From Clostridium sp. Ade.TY (GTDB taxonomy: Bacteria; Bacillota; Clostridia; Clostridiales; Clostridiaceae), in contig NZ_AVSV01000003.1 in the NCBI RefSeq assembly GCF_000498355.1, positions 186,001 through 250,000 on the forward strand: a DNA stretch of 64,000 bases. The letters are read 5' to 3'. The notes beneath the pieces are model-generated. The model was not told where the DNA came from. It was given only the letters and a program-made list of their open reading frames with translations, and made no database searches. Positions 53,573 through 62,976 of the stretch are shown piece by piece. The position numbers and the translations under genes are program-made. Within the stretch, counting starts at the first letter, position 1, and the number at the start of each line of letters is the position of its first letter.

Positions 53573-53608
53573 TAGGGACTTTAATAAATGTTTATTAAAG
53601 TCCTTTGT
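53573..53608 (+). terminator. Intrinsic terminator
   Basis: Stem agggactttaataaa / tttattaaagtcct, then ttgttatt. Confidence 0.8.
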
Positions 53609-53713
53609 TATTAAAAATTATTAGCTTCAAATATTAAAATGTAAAAAATAATAATTTAATTAAGTTAAAAATGATATAATTATAAAAAATATATTATTAT
53701 GGGAGAAAATGAA

Positions 53714-54478
53714 ATGATTAAATTATATTATTTTACTTCAACGGGCAATTCATTATATGTTGCAAAAGAAATATCAAAAAAATGTACTTCAAAGTTAGTA
53801 AATATAAAGGATATAATTAATAATAAAAATTATATTGAAAAGGATGAAGTAATAGGAATTATATATCCGTTACATTGTTTTGGACTACCTATAATAGTAG
53901 AAGAATTTTTAAGAAGTTTAAAAATAGAAGGTAATCCATATATTTTTGCGGTGCAAGTTACAGGTGGTGGCGCATCGAATAATGGATTTTTAGAAATAAA
54001 TAATATATTAGCTTCAAAAGGACTTAAATTAAACAATTTTGAAGAGGTTAAATATATTTCAAATTATACAAGAGCAGGAAGAAATCCTAATAAAGATAGA
54101 GCGATAGAAGCTATAGAACATGAATCTGAAAAGCTTAATAAATTTATAGAATATATAAATAATAGAGAAATAAAAAAAGTATCTTTAAATAAACAAATTC
54201 TTAGTAAATTTGTACACAAAATGTGGAAAGATAAGTATAAAAAGAAAGATAAAAACTTTATTTCAAATAGTAATTGTATTGGATGTAATATATGTAAAAA
54301 CATTTGTCCTGTAGATAATATTGAAGTTAAAGATAAAAAAGTTATTTGGAAAGGAAAATGTATTGACTGTATGGCTTGTATAAATATATGTCCTAAAAAG
54401 GCTATAAATATAGGAACAAAAACTGTCAAAAAAGATAGATATATAAATCCATATATAAAAGTAGATGAACTTATATAA
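53714..54478 (+). CDS. EFR1-family ferredoxin-flavodoxin fusion protein
   Basis: 254 residues. N-terminal flavodoxin-like domain (YYFTSTGNSLYVAK phosphate loop at 5-18; YPLHCFGLPIIVEEFL), then a C-terminal 2[4Fe-4S] ferredoxin domain with NCIGCNICKNICP and KCIDCMACINICP. EFR1 proteins are anaerobe-specific and may shuttle electrons between flavin and Fe-S centres. ATG 53714 fits gggag better than 53699. Co-directional with a GNAT gene 29 bases on. Confidence 0.88.
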   Translation: MIKLYYFTSTGNSLYVAKEISKKCTSKLVNIKDIINNKNYIEKDEVIGIIYPLHCFGLPIIVEEFLRSLKIEGNPYIFAVQVTGGGASNNGFLEINNILASKGLKLNNFEEVKYISNYTRAGRNPNKDRAIEAIEHESEKLNKFIEYINNREIKKVSLNKQILSKFVHKMWKDKYKKKDKNFISNSNCIGCNICKNICPVDNIEVKDKKVIWKGKCIDCMACINICPKKAINIGTKTVKKDRYINPYIKVDELI

Positions 54479-54507
54479 AATTTTATTAATTAAGAAAGGG
54501 GATTATT

Positions 54508-54945
54508 ATGATATATAAAGAATTTAATATAAATTATTTAGATGAAGTTTCAAAGCTTTATGTAAAATCATTTAACTCACCTCCATGGAATGATAAATGG
54601 ACAGAAGAAACAGCTAAAAAAAGATTAAATCAAATGCTTAATTGTGAAGGGGCATACGGACTTGTGTGCTATTTAGAAAATGAAATAGTTGCTATGATTT
54701 TAGGAAATCATGAATATTATTATGATGGAATTCATTTTAACATAAAGGAATTTTGCGTAGATAATACTAAAAAAGGAAAAGGTATAGGGAAAAAAGTATT
54801 AAATGAATTCACTATTAGATTAAAAGATAAAGGAATAAGCAATATATATTTATGGACTGCTAAGGGGGATATGACAGAAGGATTTTATAAGAAAAATGGG
54901 TATAATGTTATGGAAAATTTAATTGTAATGGGAAAAGAAATATAA
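54508..54945 (+). CDS. GNAT family acetyltransferase
   Basis: 145 residues. GNAT motifs: acetyl-CoA loop VDNTKKGKGIGKKVLNEFTIRL (about 89-110) and late FYKKNGYNVMENLIVMGKEI. The opening YKEFNINYLDEVSKLYVKSFNSPPWNDKWTEE has the W-x-x-x-W pattern of small aminoglycoside-like acetyltransferases, but substrate is unknown. It is followed 16 bases later by a Nudix gene. Shine-Dalgarno gaaagggga. Confidence 0.85.
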   Translation: MIYKEFNINYLDEVSKLYVKSFNSPPWNDKWTEETAKKRLNQMLNCEGAYGLVCYLENEIVAMILGNHEYYYDGIHFNIKEFCVDNTKKGKGIGKKVLNEFTIRLKDKGISNIYLWTAKGDMTEGFYKKNGYNVMENLIVMGKEI

Positions 54946-54961
54946 GTTAGGGGAAGAAGAT

Positions 54962-55528
54962 ATGGATTTTAAAGAGGTAATAGAAAGATATATACCAGTT
55001 AATGAACAAGAAGAAAAAGATAAACAAGCTATATTAATGTGTATAAATAATTTTAATGATGTATTAACAAGAAAAAATGTAGTTTGTCATTTAACTAGTT
55101 CAGCTTTTGTAGTAAATAATGATAAAGATAAAGCACTTATGGCTTATCATAATATTTATAAATCATGGGCTTGGACAGGTGGACATATGGATGGCGATAA
55201 TGACTTCTTAAAGGTTGCTTTTAAAGAATTAGAAGAAGAAACAGGTCTTAAAAATGCAAGGCTACTTTATGATGGAATAGCATCAATAGATATACTTACA
55301 GTTGAAGGACATATAAAAAGAGGTGAGTTTGTATCACCACATCTTCACTTATCAATTGCTTATCTTTTTGAAGGTGATGAAAGTGAAAAATTAAGTATAA
55401 AAGAAGATGAAAATAGTGGTGTAAAATGGATTCCAATAAAGGATTTAAAAAAATGCACTGAAAGAGAACCATTTATGCTAAAGGTTTATAAGAAGATTTT
55501 AGATAGAGATAATATAAAATTTGATTAA
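54962..55528 (+). CDS. Nudix hydrolase with altered Nudix box
   Basis: 188 residues. The Nudix helix GHMDGDNDFLKVAFKELEEETGL (about 75-97) keeps the metal-binding KEL-EEE-GL core but has Asn where the first conserved Glu usually lies (G-x5-E). The flanking VVCHLTSSAFVVNNDKDKALMAYH and FVSPHLHLSIAYLF are like the group of Nudix proteins that carry GHxDGxxD. Probably still active. It sits after the GNAT gene in one operon and ends at a terminator. Confidence 0.85.
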   Translation: MDFKEVIERYIPVNEQEEKDKQAILMCINNFNDVLTRKNVVCHLTSSAFVVNNDKDKALMAYHNIYKSWAWTGGHMDGDNDFLKVAFKELEEETGLKNARLLYDGIASIDILTVEGHIKRGEFVSPHLHLSIAYLFEGDESEKLSIKEDENSGVKWIPIKDLKKCTEREPFMLKVYKKILDRDNIKFD

Positions 55529-55557
55529 AAGGAATTGTATATGCAATTCCTTTTTAT
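55527..55557 (+). terminator. Intrinsic terminator
   Basis: Stem aaaaggaattg / caattcctttt, loop tatatg, overlapping the stop codon of the Nudix gene. Confidence 0.85.
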
Positions 55558-55616
55558 AATTTAAATAATTAGTCTATAATTATTATTAAGTAAAGTATAA
55601 AAAGAGGAGAAGTAAT

Positions 55617-57761
55617 TTGGATAATGCAATAAAGATTTTAAAAAATTATTTTGGATATAGTAATTTTAGAAAAGGGCAAGGAGAAATAATAAATGAGATA
55701 ATAAAAGGGAATGATGTTGTAGCAATAATGCCAACAGGTGGTGGAAAATCTATATGTTATCAAGTTCCAGCATTACTTAAAGAAGGTATTACTATAGTAA
55801 TTTCACCTTTAATATCTTTAATGAAAGATCAAGTTGATACATTAAATAGTATAGGAATACAATCTGCCTATATAAATTCATCACTTTCAAATGATGAAAT
55901 GATAAATACATTTAAAAATATAGAAGATGGAAATATAAAAATATTATATGTGGCTCCAGAAAGATTAGAATCATTAGAGTTTTTAAATATAATATCAAAT
56001 CAGAATATATCACAAATAGCAGTTGATGAAGCACATTGTGTATCAGCTTGGGGACATGACTTTAGAAGTAGTTATAGAAGAATTAAAAATTTTATTGAAA
56101 TATTAAAAGAAAGACCTATATTTACTGCATTTACAGCAACAGCAACAACGGAAGTTAGAGAAGATATAGTAAAATTACTAAATCTTAATAAGCCAAAAGT
56201 ATTTATATCAGGATTTGATAGAGAAAATTTAAAAATAGTAATAGAAAAAGGAGTTAATAAAAAACAATATATATTAGATTATGTAAATAAAAATAAAGAT
56301 TTATCGGGAATAATATATTGTGCTACAAGGAAAGAAGTAGATTATTTATATGAATTATTAAGTGAAAAAGGTCTATTTCTCGGGAAATATCATGCTGGTT
56401 TATCTGATGATGAGAGAAAAAAGAATCAAGAGGACTTTGTATATGATAAAACTAATTTAATGATTGCAACTAATGCATTTGGTATGGGAATAGATAAACC
56501 AAATATTAGATATGTAATACATTATAATATGCCTAAAAATATCGAAGGATATTATCAAGAAATAGGAAGAGCAGGGAGAGATTTAGAACCTTCAGAATGT
56601 ATAATGTTGTTTTCACCTGGAGATGTTCAAACACAAAAATATATTATAGAAACAGGAACATTAAATCCAAATAGAAAATTAAATGAACTATCAAAGCTAA
56701 AAAGTATGACAGATTTAGTTTACTTTAATGGATGTTATAGAAAATATATACTTAATTATTTTGGTGAAGAACTTAAAGAGGATTGTAATAATTGTAGTAA
56801 TTGTGAATCAGATGGTGAAGTTGTTGATAAAACAGTAGATGCTCAAAAAGTAATATCATGTATATATAGAATGAAGAGACCATATGGAATAGGAATGATA
56901 ATTGATGTATTAAGAGGTTCCAATAATAAAAAAATAAAAGAGTTAAACTTACAAGAATTAACTACTTATGGAATAATGAAAGATTATTCAAAAGAAGATT
57001 TAAAAGATTTTATAAATACTTTAATTGCTCATGGGTTTATTAATTATGGTGGGGAATATCCTGTTGTTAAACCAAATTCAAAATCTATTGAAGTAGTTAA
57101 AGGAATTGAAAAAGTATTATTTAAAGAGGAAAGAAAAATAATTAAGTTAACAGAAAATAATGACCTATTTAATATATTAAAGGAACTTAGAAGAGAGATT
57201 TCAGAGAGAGAAAAAATACCACCATATATGGTATTTGGAGATAATACTATAAAAGAAATGAGTATTAGAATGCCAATTAATAATGTTCAGCTTATAGAAA
57301 TAAGTGGTGTTGGTGAGAAGAAAATCGAGAAGTATGGAAATATATTTATAAGTAAAATACAAAGTTATATAGAAGAAAATGATATAGATATAAAATGGGA
57401 TAATAAATATTCAAATTCAAATAAAGAAAATGAAAATATAAAAAAACAAAAATCTTATGAGATAACAGTTGATATGATTAGAAATAATATGTCATTAGAA
57501 GAAATAGCAAGTAATAGGAAAATAGCAATATCAACTATAATAGCACATTTAAATCAATATATAGCAGAGGGACTTGAAGTTGATTTTAATATTAATTTCA
57601 ATAATTATTTTAATAAAGAGGAAGAGAAAATTATATTGGAAAAAGTAAGAGAAATAGGATATTCAAAAATAAAACCGATAAAAGAATCTCTACCAAATAA
57701 TATAACTTATGATCAAATAAAATTAGTTGTATTAAAACAAAGTATAAAAAATATTAGTTGA
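55617..57761 (+). CDS. recQ: ATP-dependent DNA helicase RecQ
   Basis: 714 residues. Superfamily 2 3'-5' helicase: motif 0 (FGYSNFRKGQ), Walker A PTGGGKS near 41, motif II DEAH in VDEAHCVSAWGHDFR near 138, motif V-VI ATNAFGMGIDKPNIR and QEIGRAGRD. A zinc-binding RQC Cys set follows (CYRKYILNYF, then CNNCSNC). An HRDC domain lies near 510-590, and a C-terminal helix-turn-helix extension near 615-714 (MSLEEIASNRKIAISTIIAHL). It acts in DNA repair and recombination. The start is TTG, with gaggagaagtaat before it. Confidence 0.95.
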   Translation: MDNAIKILKNYFGYSNFRKGQGEIINEIIKGNDVVAIMPTGGGKSICYQVPALLKEGITIVISPLISLMKDQVDTLNSIGIQSAYINSSLSNDEMINTFKNIEDGNIKILYVAPERLESLEFLNIISNQNISQIAVDEAHCVSAWGHDFRSSYRRIKNFIEILKERPIFTAFTATATTEVREDIVKLLNLNKPKVFISGFDRENLKIVIEKGVNKKQYILDYVNKNKDLSGIIYCATRKEVDYLYELLSEKGLFLGKYHAGLSDDERKKNQEDFVYDKTNLMIATNAFGMGIDKPNIRYVIHYNMPKNIEGYYQEIGRAGRDLEPSECIMLFSPGDVQTQKYIIETGTLNPNRKLNELSKLKSMTDLVYFNGCYRKYILNYFGEELKEDCNNCSNCESDGEVVDKTVDAQKVISCIYRMKRPYGIGMIIDVLRGSNNKKIKELNLQELTTYGIMKDYSKEDLKDFINTLIAHGFINYGGEYPVVKPNSKSIEVVKGIEKVLFKEERKIIKLTENNDLFNILKELRREISEREKIPPYMVFGDNTIKEMSIRMPINNVQLIEISGVGEKKIEKYGNIFISKIQSYIEENDIDIKWDNKYSNSNKENENIKKQKSYEITVDMIRNNMSLEEIASNRKIAISTIIAHLNQYIAEGLEVDFNINFNNYFNKEEEKIILEKVREIGYSKIKPIKESLPNNITYDQIKLVVLKQSIKNIS

Positions 57762-57800
57762 ATTTAAAATATAAAATAACTATTTTAGGAGGATAGCAAA

Positions 57801-58097
57801 ATGAAATATTTTATAGTTGAAGGCAATTTAAAAGATTCAGATAAAATAAATGATAACATTATGAAAGAACATATGGCTTACACACAAAAAGCTATGGATA
57901 ATGGAATGATATTAATGTCAGGACTTAAGGAAGATATGACTGGAGGAATATTTATTATTAAATCAGAAACTTTAAAAAAAGTAGAAGAATATTTAATGAA
58001 TGAACCTTTTAAAATAAATGAAATACAAGATTATAAAGTTATAGAGTTTAATCCTAATTACTTTAATCAATCACCAAGTGAGTGGTTTAATAAATAA
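57801..58097 (+). CDS. YciI family protein
   Basis: 98 residues. The YCII-like fold has DKINDNIMKEHMAYTQKAMDNG with the conserved His near 24, GGIFIIKSETLKKVEEYLMNEPF and DYKVIEF at the end. YciI proteins are dimeric alpha-beta barrels of unknown activity, related to dehydrochlorinase-type enzymes. aggagg before ATG. It is 39 bases downstream of recQ, so possibly co-transcribed with it, and ends at a shared terminator. Confidence 0.85.
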   Translation: MKYFIVEGNLKDSDKINDNIMKEHMAYTQKAMDNGMILMSGLKEDMTGGIFIIKSETLKKVEEYLMNEPFKINEIQDYKVIEFNPNYFNQSPSEWFNK

Positions 58098-58149
58098 AAT
58101 AATAATTAATAAATTAAATATTTTGCAATAAAGTATATTATAAATAAAT

Positions 58150-58178
58150 TAAGGTCAGTTAGTAACTGACCTTTTATC
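58150..58178. terminator. Bidirectional intrinsic terminator
   Basis: Stem taaggtcagtta / gtaactgacctttt between the convergent YciI and aspartate decarboxylase genes. Confidence 0.85.
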
Positions 58179-58191
58179 ATAAATTAAAAGT

Positions 58192-59823
58192 TTATTTAAT
58201 TGTTTGTTTCCATTCTTCAATTAAGCTTATCATTAAATTACGCATTACTTTACCAATAGTATAATATTCATGGTCATCAAGGTTTGCAAGTGAAACTCTA
58301 AGTGACCATTCTGAATCATCAAAACCGCTTCCTGATAAAAGTATTATAGAACATTCTTTAGCTAACTCATAAAGTATATAAACTAATTTATAATTATTTT
58401 CTAAGTATTTAGCAAAGTCTTCTCCAAAAGAATCTCTAGCCCACTTAAGTATATTAAATTCAGTATAATAATAAGCGCTATATTTATTATCTTCAAGTTC
58501 TATTCCTAATCCATCAAATAAAAGTTTTTTACGACGACGGCAAATTTCCATTGTTAACTTTTTATAAGTATTATCTTTATCAAGTAGTGAAAAGGCACAG
58601 AAAAATGCCATTTGAACTTGTTGAGGTGTTGAAAGACCTGCTGTATGATTAAGTGCTACTTGTCTACTATCTGCAACTAATCTATCAATAAATGGTATAT
58701 TATCACAGTTTGTAGATAAATCTTCATAACGAGATCTAATAAGAGCTTTCTTTTCTTCAGGAAGTTCTTTAATTAATTTATCCAAAATATTATTTTTTTG
58801 AAGGGCTATAGTTCCTAAACGGTAACCAGTTACACCAAAATATTTTGAGAAAGAATATACTCCTATTGTGTTATAAGGTAAATCAGCCATTAATGAACGA
58901 AAGTTTGGTACAAAAGTTCCATAAACATCATCTGATATAATTATTAAGTTAGGATTATCTTCTTTAACTATTTTTATTAGATTATTTTTACTTTCTTTTG
59001 TTAAAGCAACTGAAGAAGGGTTACCAGGGTTTACTATAAATAATGCCTTTATAGTAGTATCTTTAAGTTTTTCTAATTCTTCTTTAGGAACTTGCCATGA
59101 GTGATTTCCTGTATTAGGATTTTCAGTAGCTTTAATTTGAACAATATCAAGGCTGTATCTTGGGATTTTTGGTATTTCTAAATAAGGTGTAAATACTGGG
59201 GTAATTATAGCAATTCTATCTTCCTTACATAAGAGTTCATTTGCCTTTAATGAGTCAAATATGTAACACATAGCAGCTGTTGCACCTTCTACAGCAAATA
59301 TATCAAAAGATGAACTTTCAAAATCAGAAGAACACATTTCTTTAACTAAATAATCATGAACAATGCTTTCTATATGTGTTAACATTCTATCAGGAAATGG
59401 ATAATTGTCTCCAATTATTCCATCAGTAAGTTCATATACCCAAGAATCAGCATCAAAATTTTTATTTTTAATTCCATATTCAATTATATTTATTAAAAGC
59501 TCCATACCTGGTGCATTTATATTTGTATCTGCAAATTCTTTAAATCTATTATAAATGCCATTTTTATGAGGCATACCTGCAAGATCGCCATCTTTCCAAA
59601 CTCTTTGAGTTTCAAGAACAGCAAATTGACCAAAAGTAAAGAAAGCTTGACGTGGTGTTGCACAAGTCCAGTTTGGATTACCTCTTCCAGCATCAAGTAA
59701 TGGACGTTTACTAACCTCTAAATCTTTTTTTGCTATTTCTATAAGTTTGTCTTTAAACTCAAAGGGACTTATTTTTTCATAAACTTTTTCTATTTGTTTT
59801 ACATCTGAATTATTGATTTCCAT
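58192..59823 (-). CDS. asdA: Aspartate 4-decarboxylase
   Basis: 543 residues, PLP fold-type I. It converts L-aspartate to L-alanine and CO2. The PLP lysine lies in YSFSKYFGVTGYRLGT. Other conserved features are LLDAGRGNPNWTCATPRQAF near the start, VEGATAAMCYIFDSL, NPGNPSS in the cofactor loop and DDVYGTFVPNF. The N-terminal extension before the aminotransferase core matches the AsdA family and exceeds ordinary transaminases. ATG 59823 follows aggagg; the frame open upstream to 59865 has no ribosome site. It makes alanine and, with an exchanger, could consume protons for pH tolerance. No AspT exchanger lies next to it. Confidence 0.9.
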   Translation of the reverse strand: MEINNSDVKQIEKVYEKISPFEFKDKLIEIAKKDLEVSKRPLLDAGRGNPNWTCATPRQAFFTFGQFAVLETQRVWKDGDLAGMPHKNGIYNRFKEFADTNINAPGMELLINIIEYGIKNKNFDADSWVYELTDGIIGDNYPFPDRMLTHIESIVHDYLVKEMCSSDFESSSFDIFAVEGATAAMCYIFDSLKANELLCKEDRIAIITPVFTPYLEIPKIPRYSLDIVQIKATENPNTGNHSWQVPKEELEKLKDTTIKALFIVNPGNPSSVALTKESKNNLIKIVKEDNPNLIIISDDVYGTFVPNFRSLMADLPYNTIGVYSFSKYFGVTGYRLGTIALQKNNILDKLIKELPEEKKALIRSRYEDLSTNCDNIPFIDRLVADSRQVALNHTAGLSTPQQVQMAFFCAFSLLDKDNTYKKLTMEICRRRKKLLFDGLGIELEDNKYSAYYYTEFNILKWARDSFGEDFAKYLENNYKLVYILYELAKECSIILLSGSGFDDSEWSLRVSLANLDDHEYYTIGKVMRNLMISLIEEWKQTIK

Positions 59824-60052
59824 ATTAAAAATCCTCCTGAAAATAATATATAAATTTAGCCCCAAAAAAAACTATACAACATCTTTCACTTAATAAAATA
59901 GATAAAAAGTAATAATATTGTTAAATTTCTGATTAAATTATTCAAATTATTTTATTAAAGTCACATAAATATTATATATTAGATTAATAACAACGTGTTA
60001 ATAAAAAGTTAATATAAAATATATTGAATTTTTATATATAAAAAAATATAAT

Positions 60053-60067
60053 ATGAACATGGTTCAT
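60053..60067 (+). promoter_or_regulatory. TetR operator 1
   Basis: Perfect palindrome ATGAAC-atg-GTTCAT just upstream of the tetR start. A near-identical site lies before the efflux gene at 60674. Confidence 0.7.
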
Positions 60068-60086
60068 AAAAGGTGGTGAGTTAATA

Positions 60087-60629
60087 ATGCCTAAAATATT
60101 AGATAATCCTAAAGAACGTATATTAAAAGAAGCAAAGAAAATGTTAGATACTAATGGATATAAAAATTTTAGTATGAGAGAATTGGCTAAAAACAGTAAT
60201 ATAGGTCTTGGAACAGTATATAATTATTTTTCAAATAAAGAAGCTATTGTAAGAGCTATTATAAAAACTGATTGGCAAAATTTAATAAATGAATTATCAA
60301 ATACAAATTCAAAAAATATAGATTTTGTTGATAAGATGAAGTGTATATATGATGGCATGGATATATTTTTTACAAATCATGTAGATATATTTTTTGAATT
60401 ATATAATTCAGAAAATAAAAAGTATAGTCAAACTAAATGTCATAATAATATATTAGAAGATATATGTAGTATTATTGATGAAATTATAAGCTATCATTTA
60501 AATAATAATACAATAGAACTAACATTAAAAAATAATTTAAGTAATTTTATTGTGAGTAATATGATAGTAATAATAAAAAATAAAGGATATACATTTGAAG
60601 ATTTAATGACAGTTATTATTAAAAAATAA
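60087..60629 (+). CDS. TetR family transcriptional regulator
   Basis: 180 residues. N-terminal helix-turn-helix (NPKERILKEAKKMLDTNGYKNFSMRELAKNSNIGLGTVYNYF, about 7-50), then a ligand-binding helical domain with an Asn-rich C-terminus. It sits directly upstream of an MFS efflux gene in the same direction and has matching operators before itself and before the efflux gene. It therefore probably represses both and is relieved by a drug-like ligand. The asdA gene diverges on the other side and might share the first site. gtggtgag precedes the ATG. Confidence 0.92.
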   Translation: MPKILDNPKERILKEAKKMLDTNGYKNFSMRELAKNSNIGLGTVYNYFSNKEAIVRAIIKTDWQNLINELSNTNSKNIDFVDKMKCIYDGMDIFFTNHVDIFFELYNSENKKYSQTKCHNNILEDICSIIDEIISYHLNNNTIELTLKNNLSNFIVSNMIVIIKNKGYTFEDLMTVIIKK

Positions 60630-60673
60630 GCTAATTATAAATATTTATAGTTAGCAATAATTTTTATTTTTAT

Positions 60674-60688
60674 ATGAACAGTGTTCAA
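60674..60688 (+). promoter_or_regulatory. TetR operator 2
   Basis: ATGAAC-agt-GTTCAA, only one base short of a full palindrome and differing from operator 1 mainly in the 3-base centre. It lies just before the ribosome site of the MFS gene. Confidence 0.7.
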
Positions 60689-60706
60689 ATAAAGGAGGAG
60701 AATTCA

Positions 60707-62428
60707 ATGGAAAATGAAATAAACTTAGGTAAAAAGACTTCGAAGGCACTTATGATAATGTTTTTACTTGGAATATTTATAGGTGGAATGGATTCTGGTA
60801 TAGTTTCACCAGCGAGAACTGTAATAGCAGAGACTCTTGGAATAAGTGCAGATGTTTCAATATGGATGATTACTATATACACATTAGCATATGCAGTTAT
60901 TATGCCTATATCAGGAAAGTTGTCAGATAGGTATGGAAAAAAGAAAATGTTTATTTTCTCAATAACACTATTTGGACTAGGTTCAGCTTTATGTGGAATA
61001 TCAGATTATTTTGGTGGATATAATATGCTTCTTGTAGCTAGAGTAATACAAGCTATAGGTGGTGGTGGAATAATGCCTATTGCAACAGCTTTTATAGGGG
61101 AAAGCTTTCCTAAGGAAAAAAGAGGAGCAGCACTAGGAATAGTTGGAGCAACATATGGTATAGCTACAACACTTGGACCTACAATAGGTTCTGGAATAAT
61201 AAATATGTTTGGAAGAGATAATTGGGGACTTTTATTTTTTATAAATGTTCCAATATGTATAATTATAATATTAATGTCATTTAAAGTTAAAGTAGTAGAA
61301 AATAAAAGAACTGATAGAAAAATGGATACTATAGGAAGTGTAATAGTATCAATTATGATAATTTCACTTATGTATGGAGTTACTAATTTAAGTTTCCATG
61401 ATTTTATTAAATCTATAACTTCAACAGATGTTTATCCATTTTTAATAGTATTTATTGTTTTATTACCTTTATTTATATATAGAGAAAGTAAAGCAGAAGA
61501 TCCAATAATAAACTTAGAATATTTTAAGAAAAGAAATATTGCTATAACTTTATTATTAAGTTTAGTAGTTGGTTGTGGAATGATGAGTGTAGTATTTATT
61601 CCTCAGTTTGGTGAAAATGTATTAAGATTAAGTCAAGGGTCAGGTGGATATTTAGTTACTATAATGGCTATATGTTCAGGTATAGCAGCACCAGTTGGGG
61701 GTAAGTTTATAGATAAGTACTCTGCAAAGGCTGTACTTATAGTAGGATTTAGTTCAACAATAATAGGTACTCTTATATTAGCACTTATAGTAGCAAAGAC
61801 AAACAATGTAGTTTTGTTAATAGTAGGACTTATATTTATGGGAGCAGGAATGGGCTTATCAATGGGTACACCACTTAATTATTTAATGCAAATAAATGTA
61901 AGAAAAGAAGAAGCAGCTTCAGCACAATCAACATTATCACTTATAAAAAGTATTGGTATAGCTGTTTCACCTAATATACTTATAAACTTTATTGCAGAAG
62001 CAGGTAATAAAATGCCATCTAATCTTATGGCAGTTATGCCTCCAATACAAGAAGGAGTAAGTAATGCATCACAATCAATGAGTGTAAGTGGAGTTCCACA
62101 AAATATATTAAATTCTTTCCAAAATGCAGATGTTACAAGTATCACAGGAACTATGAAAGAATTTGCAAGTTTTATGTTTGATAAGGCAAAACCTGGAATA
62201 GAACAAGGATTAGTGAGTAAATTACCACCTCATGCAAATGTAGATGCAGTATTTAATAGTATGAAAGCTGGATATTTAGATAAAGTAGATGGTGCAAGAG
62301 TTGCGATAGAAAATACTTTTCAACAAACAATGAATAATGGATTTGCACATCTTTTTATAGCTTCAGCAATAATAGCTGCAGTGGGATTAATCTTTACATT
62401 ACTTTTAACTAATAAAAAGAATAATTAA
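60707..62428 (+). CDS. DHA2 family multidrug efflux MFS transporter (EmrB/QacA-like)
   Basis: 573 residues, 14 predicted membrane helices. The opening LGIFIGGMDSGIVSPARTVI has the DHA2 motif D1, the loop GKLSDRYGKKKMFIFSITLFGLGSALCG is the MFS A motif, and GIVGATYGIATTLGPTIGSGI is antiporter motif C. A long extracytoplasmic loop (about 440-540) precedes the last helix. It is a proton-driven exporter of drugs or bile-like compounds. ATG 60707 fits aaaggaggag. The longer frame back to 60674 starts inside the operator. Regulated by the adjacent TetR. Confidence 0.9.
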   Translation: MENEINLGKKTSKALMIMFLLGIFIGGMDSGIVSPARTVIAETLGISADVSIWMITIYTLAYAVIMPISGKLSDRYGKKKMFIFSITLFGLGSALCGISDYFGGYNMLLVARVIQAIGGGGIMPIATAFIGESFPKEKRGAALGIVGATYGIATTLGPTIGSGIINMFGRDNWGLLFFINVPICIIIILMSFKVKVVENKRTDRKMDTIGSVIVSIMIISLMYGVTNLSFHDFIKSITSTDVYPFLIVFIVLLPLFIYRESKAEDPIINLEYFKKRNIAITLLLSLVVGCGMMSVVFIPQFGENVLRLSQGSGGYLVTIMAICSGIAAPVGGKFIDKYSAKAVLIVGFSSTIIGTLILALIVAKTNNVVLLIVGLIFMGAGMGLSMGTPLNYLMQINVRKEEAASAQSTLSLIKSIGIAVSPNILINFIAEAGNKMPSNLMAVMPPIQEGVSNASQSMSVSGVPQNILNSFQNADVTSITGTMKEFASFMFDKAKPGIEQGLVSKLPPHANVDAVFNSMKAGYLDKVDGARVAIENTFQQTMNNGFAHLFIASAIIAAVGLIFTLLLTNKKNN

Positions 62429-62443
62429 GTTATTATATAAATT

Positions 62444-62478
62444 TAGGGTACTTGAATTTTGAAATTCAAGTACCCATT
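62444..62478 (+). terminator. Intrinsic terminator
   Basis: Perfect stem gggtacttgaattt / aaattcaagtaccc followed by attttt. Confidence 0.9.
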
Positions 62479-62486
62479 TTTAAATA

Positions 62487-62594
62487 TTAAACAAAAAATT
62501 TTTGATAAAATAAAGCAAACAGAATTAAGAAAATAAAAAGTCCTATAATTCCTAAGCTAAATTTAATAGCATCAGATCTTTTTTCCATACCCAT
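62487..62594 (-). CDS. 35-residue small membrane protein
   Basis: A short frame on the minus strand reads MGMEKRSDAIKFSLGIIGL then a hydrophobic helix (FIFLILFALFYQ) and ends KFFV. ggggg is spaced 8 bases before the first ATG (62594); a second ATG two codons later is a less well-spaced alternative. Positive residues before a single membrane helix suggest an N-in topology. It faces the MFS gene, sharing its terminator region. Function unknown; small membrane proteins of this type often escape annotation. Confidence 0.55.
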   Translation of the reverse strand: MGMEKRSDAIKFSLGIIGLFIFLILFALFYQKFFV

Positions 62595-62939
62595 ATTCTA
62601 TACCCCCACATACCAGAATAATTTTAATATTCTATATTATTATCCAAAAACCTTTATAAATGTTAAAAAATAAAAATATTTACATATTAATAGTGATTTT
62701 ATATATATAAAACAGCTTAAATTTAAGTCTTTTTTAGTTAATAAAAAGGTAAAATATGAAATCGATTACAATAAGAAAAAAGTAGAAATTTATGAATAGT
62801 AGTTAAAAAAGTTTATATAAAAATGGTTTCAAATGGATTAAAAATTGTATTAAATGGTATTTAATATTAACAAAAAGAAAATAAAATTAATGAAAAATAA
62901 ATAATATGAATAAGATATGTAGATAAAATATGATGTAAT
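62595..62939. other. Intergenic region upstream of the APC permease promoter
   Basis: About 345 bases of strongly AT-rich DNA. I see no open frame with a ribosome site, repeat or RNA motif. Probably holds the promoter of the small membrane protein and upstream A/T tracts of the permease promoter. Confidence 0.5.
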
Positions 62940-62967
62940 TTGACAAAAAAATAAAAGAGAATAATAT
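62940..62967 (+). promoter_or_regulatory. Promoter of the APC permease gene
   Basis: TTGACA (62940-62945), 16 bases, TAATAT (62962-62967). Start expected near 62974, so the GC-rich hairpin would form at the very 5' end of the transcript. Confidence 0.6.
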
Positions 62968-62976
62968 AGAGTATGT

